Source of the DNA: Malaya genurostris
Taxonomy: Eukaryota; Arthropoda; Insecta; Diptera; Culicidae
Length of the DNA stretch: 64,000 bases
NCBI RefSeq assembly: GCF_030247185.1
Contig: NC_080570.1
Coordinates: forward strand, 78,476,840 to 78,540,839
Direction of reading: 5' to 3'
Made by a program: the position numbers and the translations under genes. Positions within the stretch are counted from its first letter, which is position 1. Every line of letters begins with the position of its first letter. The notes beneath the pieces are model-generated. The model was not told the origin of the DNA. It saw only the letters and a list, made by a program, of their open reading frames with translations, and did not search any database. Positions 9,763 through 20,000 of this stretch are shown one piece after another.

Positions 9763-12608
9763 TGAAAACGTTATGAAAGTGTTAGAAGCGAAGAAGTATT
9801 TGGAAATAATTTTAACGTATTCCGGCACGACCGAAATTTATCTCTCTGTCAGAAAAAATCTGGAGGTGGAGTCCTCATAGCCATAAACTCTTGCTTTACT
9901 TCTGAAGAAATTATTACTCCTGAATATAAAGAATTTGAGCATGTATGGGCCAAAGTCTCAATATTGGGAGAAGAACATATTTACTGCTCTGTCTACTTCC
10001 CACCCGAAAATGCGAACAAATTCTCTTTTGAATTATTCTTTCAATCTTTAGACACAATTATTTCGAATATGGAACCTGAAGTAAAGCTTCATATTTTTGG
10101 CGACTTCAATCAACGTAATGCGGACTTCATTTCTGACATTGAAAATGAATCAATCTTACTTCCAGTCGTAGGAGAAAACCCAACATTGCATTACTTTTTC
10201 GACAAAATTTCTAATTTTGGCCTACATCAAGTAAACTCCGTAAAAAATCAACAAAACGCATATTTAGACCTTCTTTTCACAAATTGCACAGAAGACTTTT
10301 GTGTGAATGCATCAAACCTGCCATTATGGAAAAATGAAGCATTTCACACCGCAATTGAATATTCATTATTTACACACAATGCATCCCTTCCCTACGACTT
10401 GGAATATGAGGAAGTGCCGGAATACAATAAAATTGACTTTGAAGAAGTCAAGTGTAGACTAAGTATAATAAATTGGCGGAACATACTGAGTACAGAAGGA
10501 AATGTCGACGTCGAAATAAACAAATTCTATCACATTATAAACAAAATATTATCCGAAACTTTGCCCATGAAAAGAAGAAGAAAAAATCATAACAGCAAAT
10601 TACCTGTATGGTTCAATTCACAACTAAAACATTTGAAAAATAGGAAACAAAAAGCGCACAAAACTTACAAACAAGAAAAAAGTGACGCCCATCTTCAAAA
10701 TTACTTAAATCTATGCAATCAACTCAAAATAGCCATTAACACAGCACACGAAGAATACAACCGCAAAATTGAAAACGAAATAAAGACTTGCCCTAAGAAC
10801 TTTTTTAACTACACGAAAACTAAACTAAAAAGCAACAATTTTCCATCTCAAATGCACCTCGACGAACATGTAGGGAAAAATAGTACAGAAATCTGCAATC
10901 ACTTTGCAAATTTTTTCCAAGAAGTATATACATCTTATTCAGAAACTGACCGTGACCGTGAATACTTCTCTTTCATACCTGCATTTTCCAACTCTATCTC
11001 TGTAAACTATCTATCAGAACATGATATTTCGACAGCACTGAAAAACTTAGACGCCTCAAAAGGGCCTGGACCTGACAGCATACCACCAATATTTTTAAAA
11101 AATCTTGCTGAAGAACTTACACTACCACTACAACTACTTTTTAACTTATCACTTAATAAATGTACTTTCCCTAAAGCATGGAAATCTTCCTTTCTTGTAC
11201 CAATATTTAAATCTGGTGCAAAATCTAACATTCGGAACTACCGTGGAATAGCAATTATCTCATGCATTCCAAAATTATTTGAAAAAATTGTAAACGAAAA
11301 ACTTTTTCATCAACTTAAAAATGTAATAACAAACAAACAACATGGCTTTTTTAAAGGCCGCTCAACTACAACAAATCTTTTAGAATTTATGACATTCACA
11401 CTGAATGCAATGGACGCTGGCAACTACGTAGAAACTCTTTACACTGACTTTAGCAAAGCCTTCGACCGTATTGACATACCTTTACTTCTACACAAACTAC
11501 AAAAATATGGCATAAAACATACTCTTCTTGAATGGCTCAAATCATACTTAACGAATCGTGTACAGGTAGTCCGCTTCCAAAACATACTGTCTGAACCAAT
11601 TAATGTAACTTCTGGCGTACCTCAGGGTTCTCACTTAGGGCCTCTCCTTTTCATTTTACATATAAACGACATTTCCTTCATACTTAAAAATCTGAAAGTG
11701 CTTATATATGCAGACGACATGAAACTCTTCATGGAAATTAAAAATATCAACGACGCTGTAATATTCCAGAACGAAATCAATCTATTCCACATTTGGTGCT
11801 GCAAAAGTCTACTCCAACTCAATGTAAAAAAATGTAACTCAATAACTTTCAGTAGGAAAAATGAAACTATACCTATAAACATACATCTAGGAAATCAACT
11901 TGTAGAAAAATGTAAAATTGTAAGAGATTTAGGCGTAATCTTAGACTCCAAGCTCACTTTTGTGGAACACTACAATACCATAATCAATAAAGCTAATAGC
12001 ATGCTGGGCTTTATTAAACGCTTCAGTCATAACTTTCAGGATCCATACACAATTAAATTATTATACACTACATATGTCAGACCTATTTTGGAATATTGCA
12101 GCCTAGTATGGAATCCATACAATATTATTCACGAAGAACGCATCGAATCTATTCAAAAACAATTTCTTTTATATGCACTTCGTAAATTAAACTGGACAGC
12201 ATTTCCTCTACCATCATATGAAGCACGCTGCATGCTTATCAATATACAAACACTTAAAGAACGCCGCGACTTTGCAATGCTTTATTTTATCAGCGACATT
12301 ATTTCTCAACGCATTCAATCAGCTTTATTATTATCGCAATTAAATTTTTATATACCTAGCCGCCAACTACGTTCCAGGAAATTATTTTTAGAAAAACAAG
12401 CTAGAACAAATTATGCAAAATACAGTCCAGTCAATCGAATAATGCGCCATTACAATCAATACTGCGAACATCTTGACCTTACTATGTCAAAAAATCAAAT
12501 CAAATCTAAGCTTTGTCGTAGAAATAATGTGTAGTATGTAAGTGAACATTGTAAACAATTTATATGTAGTCTACATTTGCTTGACGAAATAAATAAACAT
12601 ATTTCAAA
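9758..12608 (+). mobile_element. 5'-truncated CR1-group LINE inserted in the LOA-like RT
   Basis: Insertion 9763-12603 with a 5-bp duplication TCAAA (9758-9762 and 12604-12608). The left end starts inside the endonuclease, as expected for 5' truncation, and the right end is a short AAATAAATAAACAT-type tail rather than long poly(A). It is opposite in orientation to its host element. The uninterrupted 2.7-kb ORF shows it is much younger than the LOA-like copy. Confidence 0.85.
9766..12534 (+). CDS. ORF2 (partial endonuclease plus reverse transcriptase), CR1-group LINE
   Basis: In frame from about 9766 (no start codon; 5' truncated) to a TAG at 12532. It begins in the AP endonuclease: NVFRHDRNLS, SGGGVLIAINS, then FGDFNQRN with catalytic Asp/Asn. 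RT motifs: SKGPGPDSIPPIFLKN, NYRGIAIISCIPKLFEKI, TDFSKAFDRI (catalytic Asp), SGVPQGSHLGPLLF and IYADDMKLF (catalytic YADD). The C-terminus (RSRKLFLEKQ, then PVNRIMRHYNQYCEHLDL) is like CR1/T1-type proteins. There is no RNase H. The frame is open over about 920 codons. Clade within the CR1/Jockey group is a motif-based judgement. Confidence 0.85.
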   Translation, partial: KRYESVRSEEVFGNNFNVFRHDRNLSLCQKKSGGGVLIAINSCFTSEEIITPEYKEFEHVWAKVSILGEEHIYCSVYFPPENANKFSFELFFQSLDTIISNMEPEVKLHIFGDFNQRNADFISDIENESILLPVVGENPTLHYFFDKISNFGLHQVNSVKNQQNAYLDLLFTNCTEDFCVNASNLPLWKNEAFHTAIEYSLFTHNASLPYDLEYEEVPEYNKIDFEEVKCRLSIINWRNILSTEGNVDVEINKFYHIINKILSETLPMKRRRKNHNSKLPVWFNSQLKHLKNRKQKAHKTYKQEKSDAHLQNYLNLCNQLKIAINTAHEEYNRKIENEIKTCPKNFFNYTKTKLKSNNFPSQMHLDEHVGKNSTEICNHFANFFQEVYTSYSETDRDREYFSFIPAFSNSISVNYLSEHDISTALKNLDASKGPGPDSIPPIFLKNLAEELTLPLQLLFNLSLNKCTFPKAWKSSFLVPIFKSGAKSNIRNYRGIAIISCIPKLFEKIVNEKLFHQLKNVITNKQHGFFKGRSTTTNLLEFMTFTLNAMDAGNYVETLYTDFSKAFDRIDIPLLLHKLQKYGIKHTLLEWLKSYLTNRVQVVRFQNILSEPINVTSGVPQGSHLGPLLFILHINDISFILKNLKVLIYADDMKLFMEIKNINDAVIFQNEINLFHIWCCKSLLQLNVKKCNSITFSRKNETIPINIHLGNQLVEKCKIVRDLGVILDSKLTFVEHYNTIINKANSMLGFIKRFSHNFQDPYTIKLLYTTYVRPILEYCSLVWNPYNIIHEERIESIQKQFLLYALRKLNWTAFPLPSYEARCMLINIQTLKERRDFAMLYFISDIISQRIQSALLLSQLNFYIPSRQLRSRKLFLEKQARTNYAKYSPVNRIMRHYNQYCEHLDLTMSKNQIKSKLCRRNNV

Positions 12609-14289
12609 GGCACCTTCAATATCTAGGAAAACTCCCAAGCAAGATTGCTTTTGTGAGAAAGCTTTTTCAATGTTGTACACAACATCATGTAACAGGGTTG
12701 TAGTGGACTTTCCACGCTGGTAAGCATGTTGCATTCCATGTAGCGGATGCACGCCCAGACTAACATTCCTGATATAGTGATCGACTATGCGTTCCACTGT
12801 TTTAAGAAGAAATGAGCTAAGAAGAAATGAGCTAATGAATATATCCAGTCGTAAGACTTAAAGTAAGTATTTTCTTCAAAACATGTTTGAAATGTTCATA
12901 CCCTTTCTGCAGTAATACTGGGAAAACTCCATCCTTTCCAGGAGATTTGTACGGAGCAAAACTCTCAACTGCCCATTTGACCGATTCAATCGTCACAACG
13001 CTTCGAGCAAGGGCCCAAGAATCGTAACTACCTGAAAAAGTCTCGGGAAGAGCTGTCGGTGATGGATCCATACATCCTGGAAAGTGAGTGTTAAAAAGGC
13101 AGTGAAGTACATCACTTTCATCAGACAAGTGTTCACCATCTGAAGTTCTTAAGAAACTGACATTAAAGTCCTTAGACTTCGAAAGTAACTTATTTAATCT
13201 GCTAGCCTCGTTGAGACTAGAGATATTTGTGCAGAGGCTTTTCCAACCACTTCGCTCAGACGATCGAAGAGCATTTTTGTAAGCCCTTCGAGCCAACACG
13301 AATGCCTCCGACCCATCTCTGCGTCGGTGGTTCCAAGCTCTTCTGCATAGTTTCCTTAGTCTAGCAAGTTCAGCATTCCACCAAGGAGTTCCTCTAGTAG
13401 CTCGCACAATCCGAAGTGGACAAGCCTCTTCATATGCTGCAACTATGAGTGAATTTGTCTCGTCGACAACATTTTCCAAATCAATTGGGGTTTCAATTGT
13501 TGGTTGGTACCCGTAAAATCTAGTCGCCAAGCCCTCTTCATAGAGGTCCCAGTTTGTAGATTTGGGATTACGATATGTGATAATATCAAATTCAACGTTT
13601 GAATGATCAAAGAATATGTACTTATGATCAGACAACGAAGGTTCGAGCTCATCGGAGACGAGCCAATTCACCAACTCATGCGCAATTCTATCAGAGCAGA
13701 GAGTTACGTCCAAAACCTCCTCTCTTCCAGATCTCGCAAAAGTTGGGCGGTTTCCAGCATTGACTATGTGCAGGTTTGTACTGCTCACGAATTCCATCAT
13801 ATCAGAGCCTCTCGAATTTATATCTGTGCTGCCCCAAATGATATGGTGAGCATTTATGTCACTGCCGATTACAAGCGGTATATCACTCTTGCAGCAGTAT
13901 GATACAACCTTTTTGAAGTCATCGCTTGGCGAAGGTTGGTTATGCGGTAAATATGCCGAACAATAGACATATTTCCTGTCTAGGCCATCAATAGTCATAC
14001 CAACTGTGACAGCACAAATATCCCGAGTTGTGAGCTCCGATATGACAGAAACATCGAGAGCACTATTTGCAAGTATGCATGCTCGAGGCATTTCACGTGG
14101 ATTAGTCATACCGATCTTGTTGAAGGCAACAAAGACTGGGTTTAACAATTTTCCAACGTAGAAGTTTTCCTTTTGGAAATATGGTTCTTGAACCAAAGCT
14201 ATAGAAGCTTTACCTTCTTGAAGAAGTCTTGATAGATTCATAGTTGCTGTACGTCTATGCTGAAGATTGATTTGTGCCACTCTAACCAT
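12604..14289 (-). pseudogene. LOA-like ORF2: AP endonuclease and N-terminal RT
   Basis: ATG at 14289 opens MVRVAQINLQHRRTATMNL, the standard start of an APE-type endonuclease. Catalytic motifs are visible: VQEPYF (Glu), VIGSDINAHHIIW (Asp, Asn), LSDHKYIFFD (Asp-His). RT begins with YKSPGKDGVFPVLLQ. The frame ends at 12832 where the RT segment between GYI and SSFLLKTVERIVD is deleted and a 15-bp AGCTCATTTCTTCTT unit is duplicated. RT then continues to 12604 (MQHAYQRGKSTTTLLH, VFLDIEGAF) and is cut by the CR1 insertion. Confidence 0.85.
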
Positions 14290-14823
14290 TGTAAATTAGA
14301 GTAACGAACATTCCACCTCCAGCACCAACCGTACAACAACTACAAGAAACCAAATATATTGGCTTATAATCGCCTATAGCGAACCATGTAAGGATTTTTT
14401 TAAATGTTATTATCATTTAAAACCCACGAGTTGCGAAGAAAGAAGTCGTCCACTGTGCCAGAGCTTCGCTTAACACAGTAAGGGAACACCCCAAGATATT
14501 CCGTTCACGACTGCATTGTTTAACCTCCTGCAGCCATTCAGCCATCGGCACGGAAATACACCTTGGCTTAGGAGTTCCTATTTTTGTGGCCTTTTACGAC
14601 ATGGAACAGGAAACCAGTGGATCAATTCTTGGTAAAAAATAATTCCGCCGGATGCCACACGGCTTACCTGTTTGGTGGACTTATACCACCGGTACAGGTG
14701 GACCGTAGCGTTATTCTTAGCCAGTTGGGAAACCGCTACCGACACTACACGGCTATCTAGGCTGCTCAGAGAGGGAAGTTGACATTGATGGTCAACTTCC
14801 ATGGATGGCCGAGCAGCCATGAA
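14290..14823 (-). other. 5' leader of the LOA-like element, possible ribozyme-like fold
   Basis: About 530 bp with no clear ORF1. At the very 5' end (minus reading) GGCTGCT (14818-14812) can pair with AGCAGCC (14766-14760), enclosing a 10-bp hairpin (14800-14791 with 14783-14774). Such a P1 helix at the extreme 5' end is reminiscent of HDV-like ribozymes at LINE 5' ends, but I could not fit all five helices. Confidence 0.4.
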
Positions 14824-14886
14824 TGCAAGTGAAACACATTCACTTCTCATGAATTGATCTCACGCGCTATCGCCTAAATACACCCA
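14824..14886. repeat. 63-bp direct repeat, right copy (target-site duplication)
   Basis: Identical to 4873-4935 and adjacent to the 5' end of the LOA-like element. Confidence 0.75.
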
Positions 14887-17025
14887 AGTGACTACTGGTG
14901 CGTGCTAGTGAGCGAACACTTATGTGATTTAATTTTTAATTTTTTAGATGGTAACGATGGCCTTGCTATGACAATCGTTTTCGCAGTAAGGAGAAACTAA
15001 ACTTTAAAGATAAATTGTAGTTCAAATTAAACCGCCATCTCCGCCTAACAGTTCAATTTGAACCGCTATTTATGTGATCCTTTAAGGATATGACACTAGG
15101 TGCCATATCCTATCTGACGTCTTGGACGGAAACAAGTGACGACCGACTACTGGCCGCCGCAGAATTTGAACATTTTGGGGTTTTTGGTTTGTACGTAAAG
15201 TACATATATAGTTTCGATTTCTTCGCGTTTCGCCTTCGGCTCATCAGTGCTTAAAGCAGTTCAAATTGAACCGCCATCTCCGCCTAACAGTTCAATTTGA
15301 ACCGCTAAGCAGACGCAAAGTCCACACTATTTATGTGACCCCTGAATGTTATGATAAATTGTACTTTTGTTGAATATGCGTGCCCCACGCTTCTCTTATG
15401 CGAACCATACAATCGAGTCCTCACCGGCGTGCGCATTTCGGAGAAAATATCTTCATCGACCTCAGAGAATTTCAGAGCTCTGCTCTAGCAATTTAGTGTG
15501 ATCGAATACTAGAGTTGAAAAGAATAAACACTCGCTCCCATGATGCGTGCACACTTTATATAACAGTGGTACATATGTGTGAAAGAGAAAAGCTCTCGTT
15601 GATATTGTCAGTGCGAGAGGAGAAATTATACTTGCTCTTCGTCACACAGAGGAGATGGACACCTCTAATAGCAAGGGACGCAAAGGCAGAATGTGATAAG
15701 TTAGCTAACGAAATGTAGTGTGTTCGAATCTCGCAGAGTAAAATCTTTTTCTATGTAATAGTGAACGATAAATTGGGTAATATCATTTTAGTTGGTCTTT
15801 TTTCATTGTCGTTGAATAGAAACCACCAAGAAAAGATTCAACCACTAGGAAACCTAGATGCCTCAGCTCCCGCTCCTAAATCTAGATCAAACTGTGGCGA
15901 GGTGGACTCAGGAGAAGGTCTTAATAGCTGGACAAAGCCACCTTGGTGGATGATCTCCTTCGGGAGTGGCGCTCCATTCCGATTCCGATTCCGACAGCCT
16001 CCGCTTACACGTTCCGGAACGTTGTGAAAAATCGCGATGAACAGTCGAGTAGATGGCAGTAATGTTTCCAATGTACAGCAAATTTGAAATTTACACAGGA
16101 TGAAAAAATATGTTAGAGCATGTATAAATGTTATCTGTAGTATGAACGAGCGGTAAAATTCAGTGCTAGAATAAGGAGCTCAAAATACCAACCACATGAA
16201 TCATCGCACAAAGCGTATCGTGCAAAACTGACACATAGAAATACGGAATATTTTCAGTGTTTGAGCATGAACCAGTAAGCCTTCTTCGGAAAAAAAATTA
16301 AAATAGTGTAGGTAGAATTTTATTGACATTATTTTGAATTTAGATTAAATATATCTGAAATTCATGAAAGTCGTCGCGTCCTGAAACTTTATTAGATTGT
16401 GAGTTCAATGGCTTGTCCATGCCAATGCGGAGATAATCGGGCCAATAATCGGATCTATGCGGTGTGATAAAATTTACTGAGAGTTGCGTGAAAGAATTTC
16501 TATTTATACATGAGTAGTTTATGTTAACCGTACAAACATATCATTACAACTAGGGCTTCCAGGATTGCAGATTGCTCACATGAAATAAATTCTTTATTTA
16601 TTTTTTGAAGATATATTCCAGATACCCGTACATTTCGAAAAATTGCAATTTATAGTCAAATATTTATTTATTCACTTTGCTTAAATAGAATACTGGAATT
16701 GTCTTAGAGGTATTGAAGTTCTGATATTTTGAAAACGATTAAATTTAGTTATTAGTAAATTTGATCTGATAGCCCTGATTATATCACGTTGCATTGTCAA
16801 GGTATTTCTCTCTTGAGGCTTGACAGACATAAATAATATTGTTTTTTGGTGCTATTGGTTCACCGAAATTCTCGATTCATTTGTATTGCCGAGATTAGTA
16901 AAGTTAAATTGTTTGCTGGTGCGTGTTTGTGATAAAAGGTAAAGCCGAAAAGCAACAGCCTGTGGATGCGTTTGTACGAGGAGCAGCAGACACGAAAGGT
17001 CAGCACTGTTGATCCGTACGACAAT
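14887..17025. other. Intergenic region upstream of Max with GTTCAA-type repeats
   Basis: At 15015-15310 two copies of CCGCCATCTCCGCCTAACAG flanked by TTCAATTTGAAC palindromes occur; related TTCAATTTGAAC repeats recur at 63150-63510. Between them is a possible short ORF at 15761-16027 (plus) with no recognisable family. The last few hundred bases should hold the Max promoter and 5' UTR, but I see no decisive core motif. Confidence 0.4.
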
Positions 17026-20000
17026 ATGAGCGACGATGACAGGGATATTGATATTGATAGCGACGTAAAAAAAATTTAATTGTGCTTAAACAAGTAGAAA
17101 TTTTATAGCTTAATTTTACAGGACGGAGAAGATTCTGACACCACTAAATCTCAAACTAGGAACTCCGGCGGAAACAATCAATTTTACTCACAGGTATTAA
17201 ATTTCATATTTTACGTGTAAAATATTCTTAAGGCTACTCACAGGACAGAGGTACGATATACCTGCCTAATTTCAAGATAAACGTATGTTCCTCCAAGCAA
17301 AGCAACTTACAGTTTGTATATGGCTATACTAACACCAAATCTATAGCTTAAAATTCTGCATGAAATGTTCGAAACAACGAGTGTAACAATGAGAGACTCT
17401 CTTTGTTTATATTTCTCTTTCGATTATTGCGAAATATTCCTGCTTTTTCGGTAATTTCTTCAGTGCAGATTGTAAGATGATAGCCTTAGTTATTATAATC
17501 GGTGAATAGTTGGAGAGAAGGATTGCTAAGAGTACCGTAATAATCGAAAGAGAAAGTAAACAAAGAGAATCTCTCATTGTTACATTCGTCGTTTTGAACA
17601 TTTTATGCAAAATTTGTGTTTCGTAGAAACCTATCTACTACCATAAATAAAATACATCAAGATTCCCCAGTGTAATAGTGATGTAGTTGAGCAACCCGTG
17701 ACACCAAAAGCGCCGTTTGGTGCGTAAATGCTTCTAAAATGTATGTATAAAGTTGCCTGCGCATTTAACACAACTGCCCATACTTGCTTTAATGCGCAGT
17801 ACTGCCCATACTTGCGTATCAGTCCCATATGGAAAATCGACAAATTGAGAAAATGATGAACACATATTTTGAAAATAATTCCCTTTTTTCCGCAAACATG
17901 ATAATAGATCCGTGATACTATTGAATCATATACATGAAAATAATAAACTTATATAAATTATAAACTTTTCATCTGGAATGAAATATTGCATATTTTATTA
18001 TTCGGTTATATATAATCTGTTATGCAACAAGATGGGACCCAAAAGCGAGTATTTTTGTTAAAGAACGGAAAGCTACTGGCATGCTTCTTTCGCACGTGCA
18101 AAATGATTTTTCTTTTGGGTAATAGTTTCAATCGTTCGATATAATTAAGTTTGATGTTTTCCACGGATGTAGGTTTCGATGCCGCCAACACCCGAGATAA
18201 ATATTCTGAAACCTCTCGTTCAGCACATTACGTTTGAGATAATTCCAGTTTAAAATATAAAAGTTATGACCAAAACTAAGCTAATTTTTTTCCTAAAGTT
18301 GTTGGTTCGGCGGATACAACTATAAATGGGAGCAGTATGTTTGACTCTGGAGGAAACTATTTTGGCGAGGAACAGATCGAATCGCAACATTCAGACAGTT
18401 TACTTTATATTATCTAATTTTTTTTCATGCAATACCAGTGCTAAATATTGGTACAGTGGCCCGAAAGAAAAATTAGTACATCCTGCACATTTTTAGTCAC
18501 TAAAACGTAATTAAAAAAATGAGTGGGACGGATATGCGAGTACTTTCCATATTGCCCCGTTTACACTTCTGCTGGCTACCAGCATGCTGGTGTCAGTGTA
18601 CTGCCCTCTTAGGAAAAAAACGTTCAACTGTGGTCCAATGATCCAAAGTATTAGACCAACGAAGGACCACCGTTGAACGTTTTTTCCTAAGAGGGCAGTA
18701 CACTGACACCAGCATGTAAATAAAACGATATATCTACAAGATCAACTTTTTAAAATGATCATCCGAATGAATTCGACTTGATCACTTTTTGAAGCATTTC
18801 AAATCGGATGGCAATTTGCAAATAATATCATAATGAATTTAAAATTTAACAGTGATGTTAAATAATTATTTGAATATTTTAAATTGGAATGCTCGATCTT
18901 TAAAATCGAGTGAAGATGAATTTTATAATTTTCTCAAAGTTCACAAAAATTCATATTGCCATTGTGACAGAAACTTTTCTTGAACCAAATGTCAAATTGA
19001 AAAGCAATCCACATTATGTGGTTCATCGATTTGACAGGTATACTGGAATGGGTGGTGGAGCTGCCGTTTTTGTCCAACGGCAAATTAAACATCGAATTTT
19101 ACCTTCTTTCAATACTCAAGTTATTGAAAGCTTGGACATCGACACAGCAATAGATAATTTGAATCATTACATTATCGAAGCTAGAAATCTTTCGGTTCCC
19201 TAAGCTCAAACTAAATTTAATTCTCCTATCATCGATGACAATCTTCCACTGCTCATTCGGTTGAAGAATGTTCGTCGACGACAATATCAACGTTCTCGTG
19301 ATCCTACTATGAAAAACAGATAAGGATTTACAAAAAGAAGTTAAACATAGATTTACTCTTGCGAAATGAAAATTTCGCTAAAGAAGTTGAACAAATTAAA
19401 CCATATTCTAAAACTTTCTGGAAACTTTCTAAGGTTCTTAAGAAACCTCAGAAACCAATTCCTGCTCTCAAGGAAGGTAATCAAATACTTCTTACAAATG
19501 GCGAAAAAGCTCAAAAACTTGCTCAGCAGTTCGAGAGTGTACACAATTTTAATTTGAACGTTGTGAGTCCTATTGAAAATTAAGTCTCACTGGAATATGA
19601 TCATATTTCAACTCTAGTGTTATTACCAAATGACATTTGGGGCTATCCATAAAAGACGTCACGCCGCAAGGGGGAGGGGGGTGTTTCATAAAACGTGACC
19701 TTTTGTGACAGGGGAGAGGGGGGGAGGTTTTTGGAATGTGACGTCCAATATTTTCAATGAGCGAATTTTTGAAATACCTGCTTTGCCCTATTTCCTGAAA
19801 AAAATCCACAATAAACGTTTACATTCTATAGGAAAACGTGTATTTGTTAATGTAAAAGCTTCTTCTTGTAAATTCGGAAATGAGTGATGCAGGAAATCAT
19901 TTCTGTTGTGATCAGCAAAAGTGCACGAAGGAGCGAGTAAATTAGCGAAATTAATAAATTTTGCCTAATATGAGTAAAAAAGAAAAAGATTCAAACGGTT

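Larger units (their letters stand above)
4936..14823 (-). mobile_element. LOA-like non-LTR retrotransposon with RNase H, disrupted
   Basis: The minus-strand element has, 5' to 3': a leader (14823-14290), AP endonuclease and RT start (14289-12832), RT middle (12797-12604), RT end (9762-8776), RNase H with a C-terminal Cys/His knuckle (6345-5444), and a repeat-rich 3' UTR (5443-4936) ending in a short GATTCCT tandem. Removing the CR1 insertion (9763-12603) and the TIR element (6348-8773) leaves about 4.6 kb, a normal LINE size. Copy is dead: RT has lost roughly 130 bp near 12830, with a 15-bp tandem duplication there, and is frameshifted near 9170. RNase H at the C-terminus of an APE-type LINE points to the LOA/I/R1 group. 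Confidence 0.85.

Noticed and set aside
14578..14850. 90-aa minus-strand ORF as ORF1 of the LOA-like element
   Set aside because: It starts inside the 63-bp target duplication, outside the element, and has no zinc knuckle or gag similarity.
15015..15310. Regularly spaced repeats reminiscent of a CRISPR array
   Set aside because: Only two units, irregular spacing, eukaryotic context; it is a dispersed TTCAATTTGAAC repeat.
15761..16071. Overlapping ORFs on both strands (PPWWMISFGSGAPFRFRFRQ)
   Set aside because: No domain, no good start context, and the two strands are equally open; CCGATTCCGATTCC repeats explain the openness.
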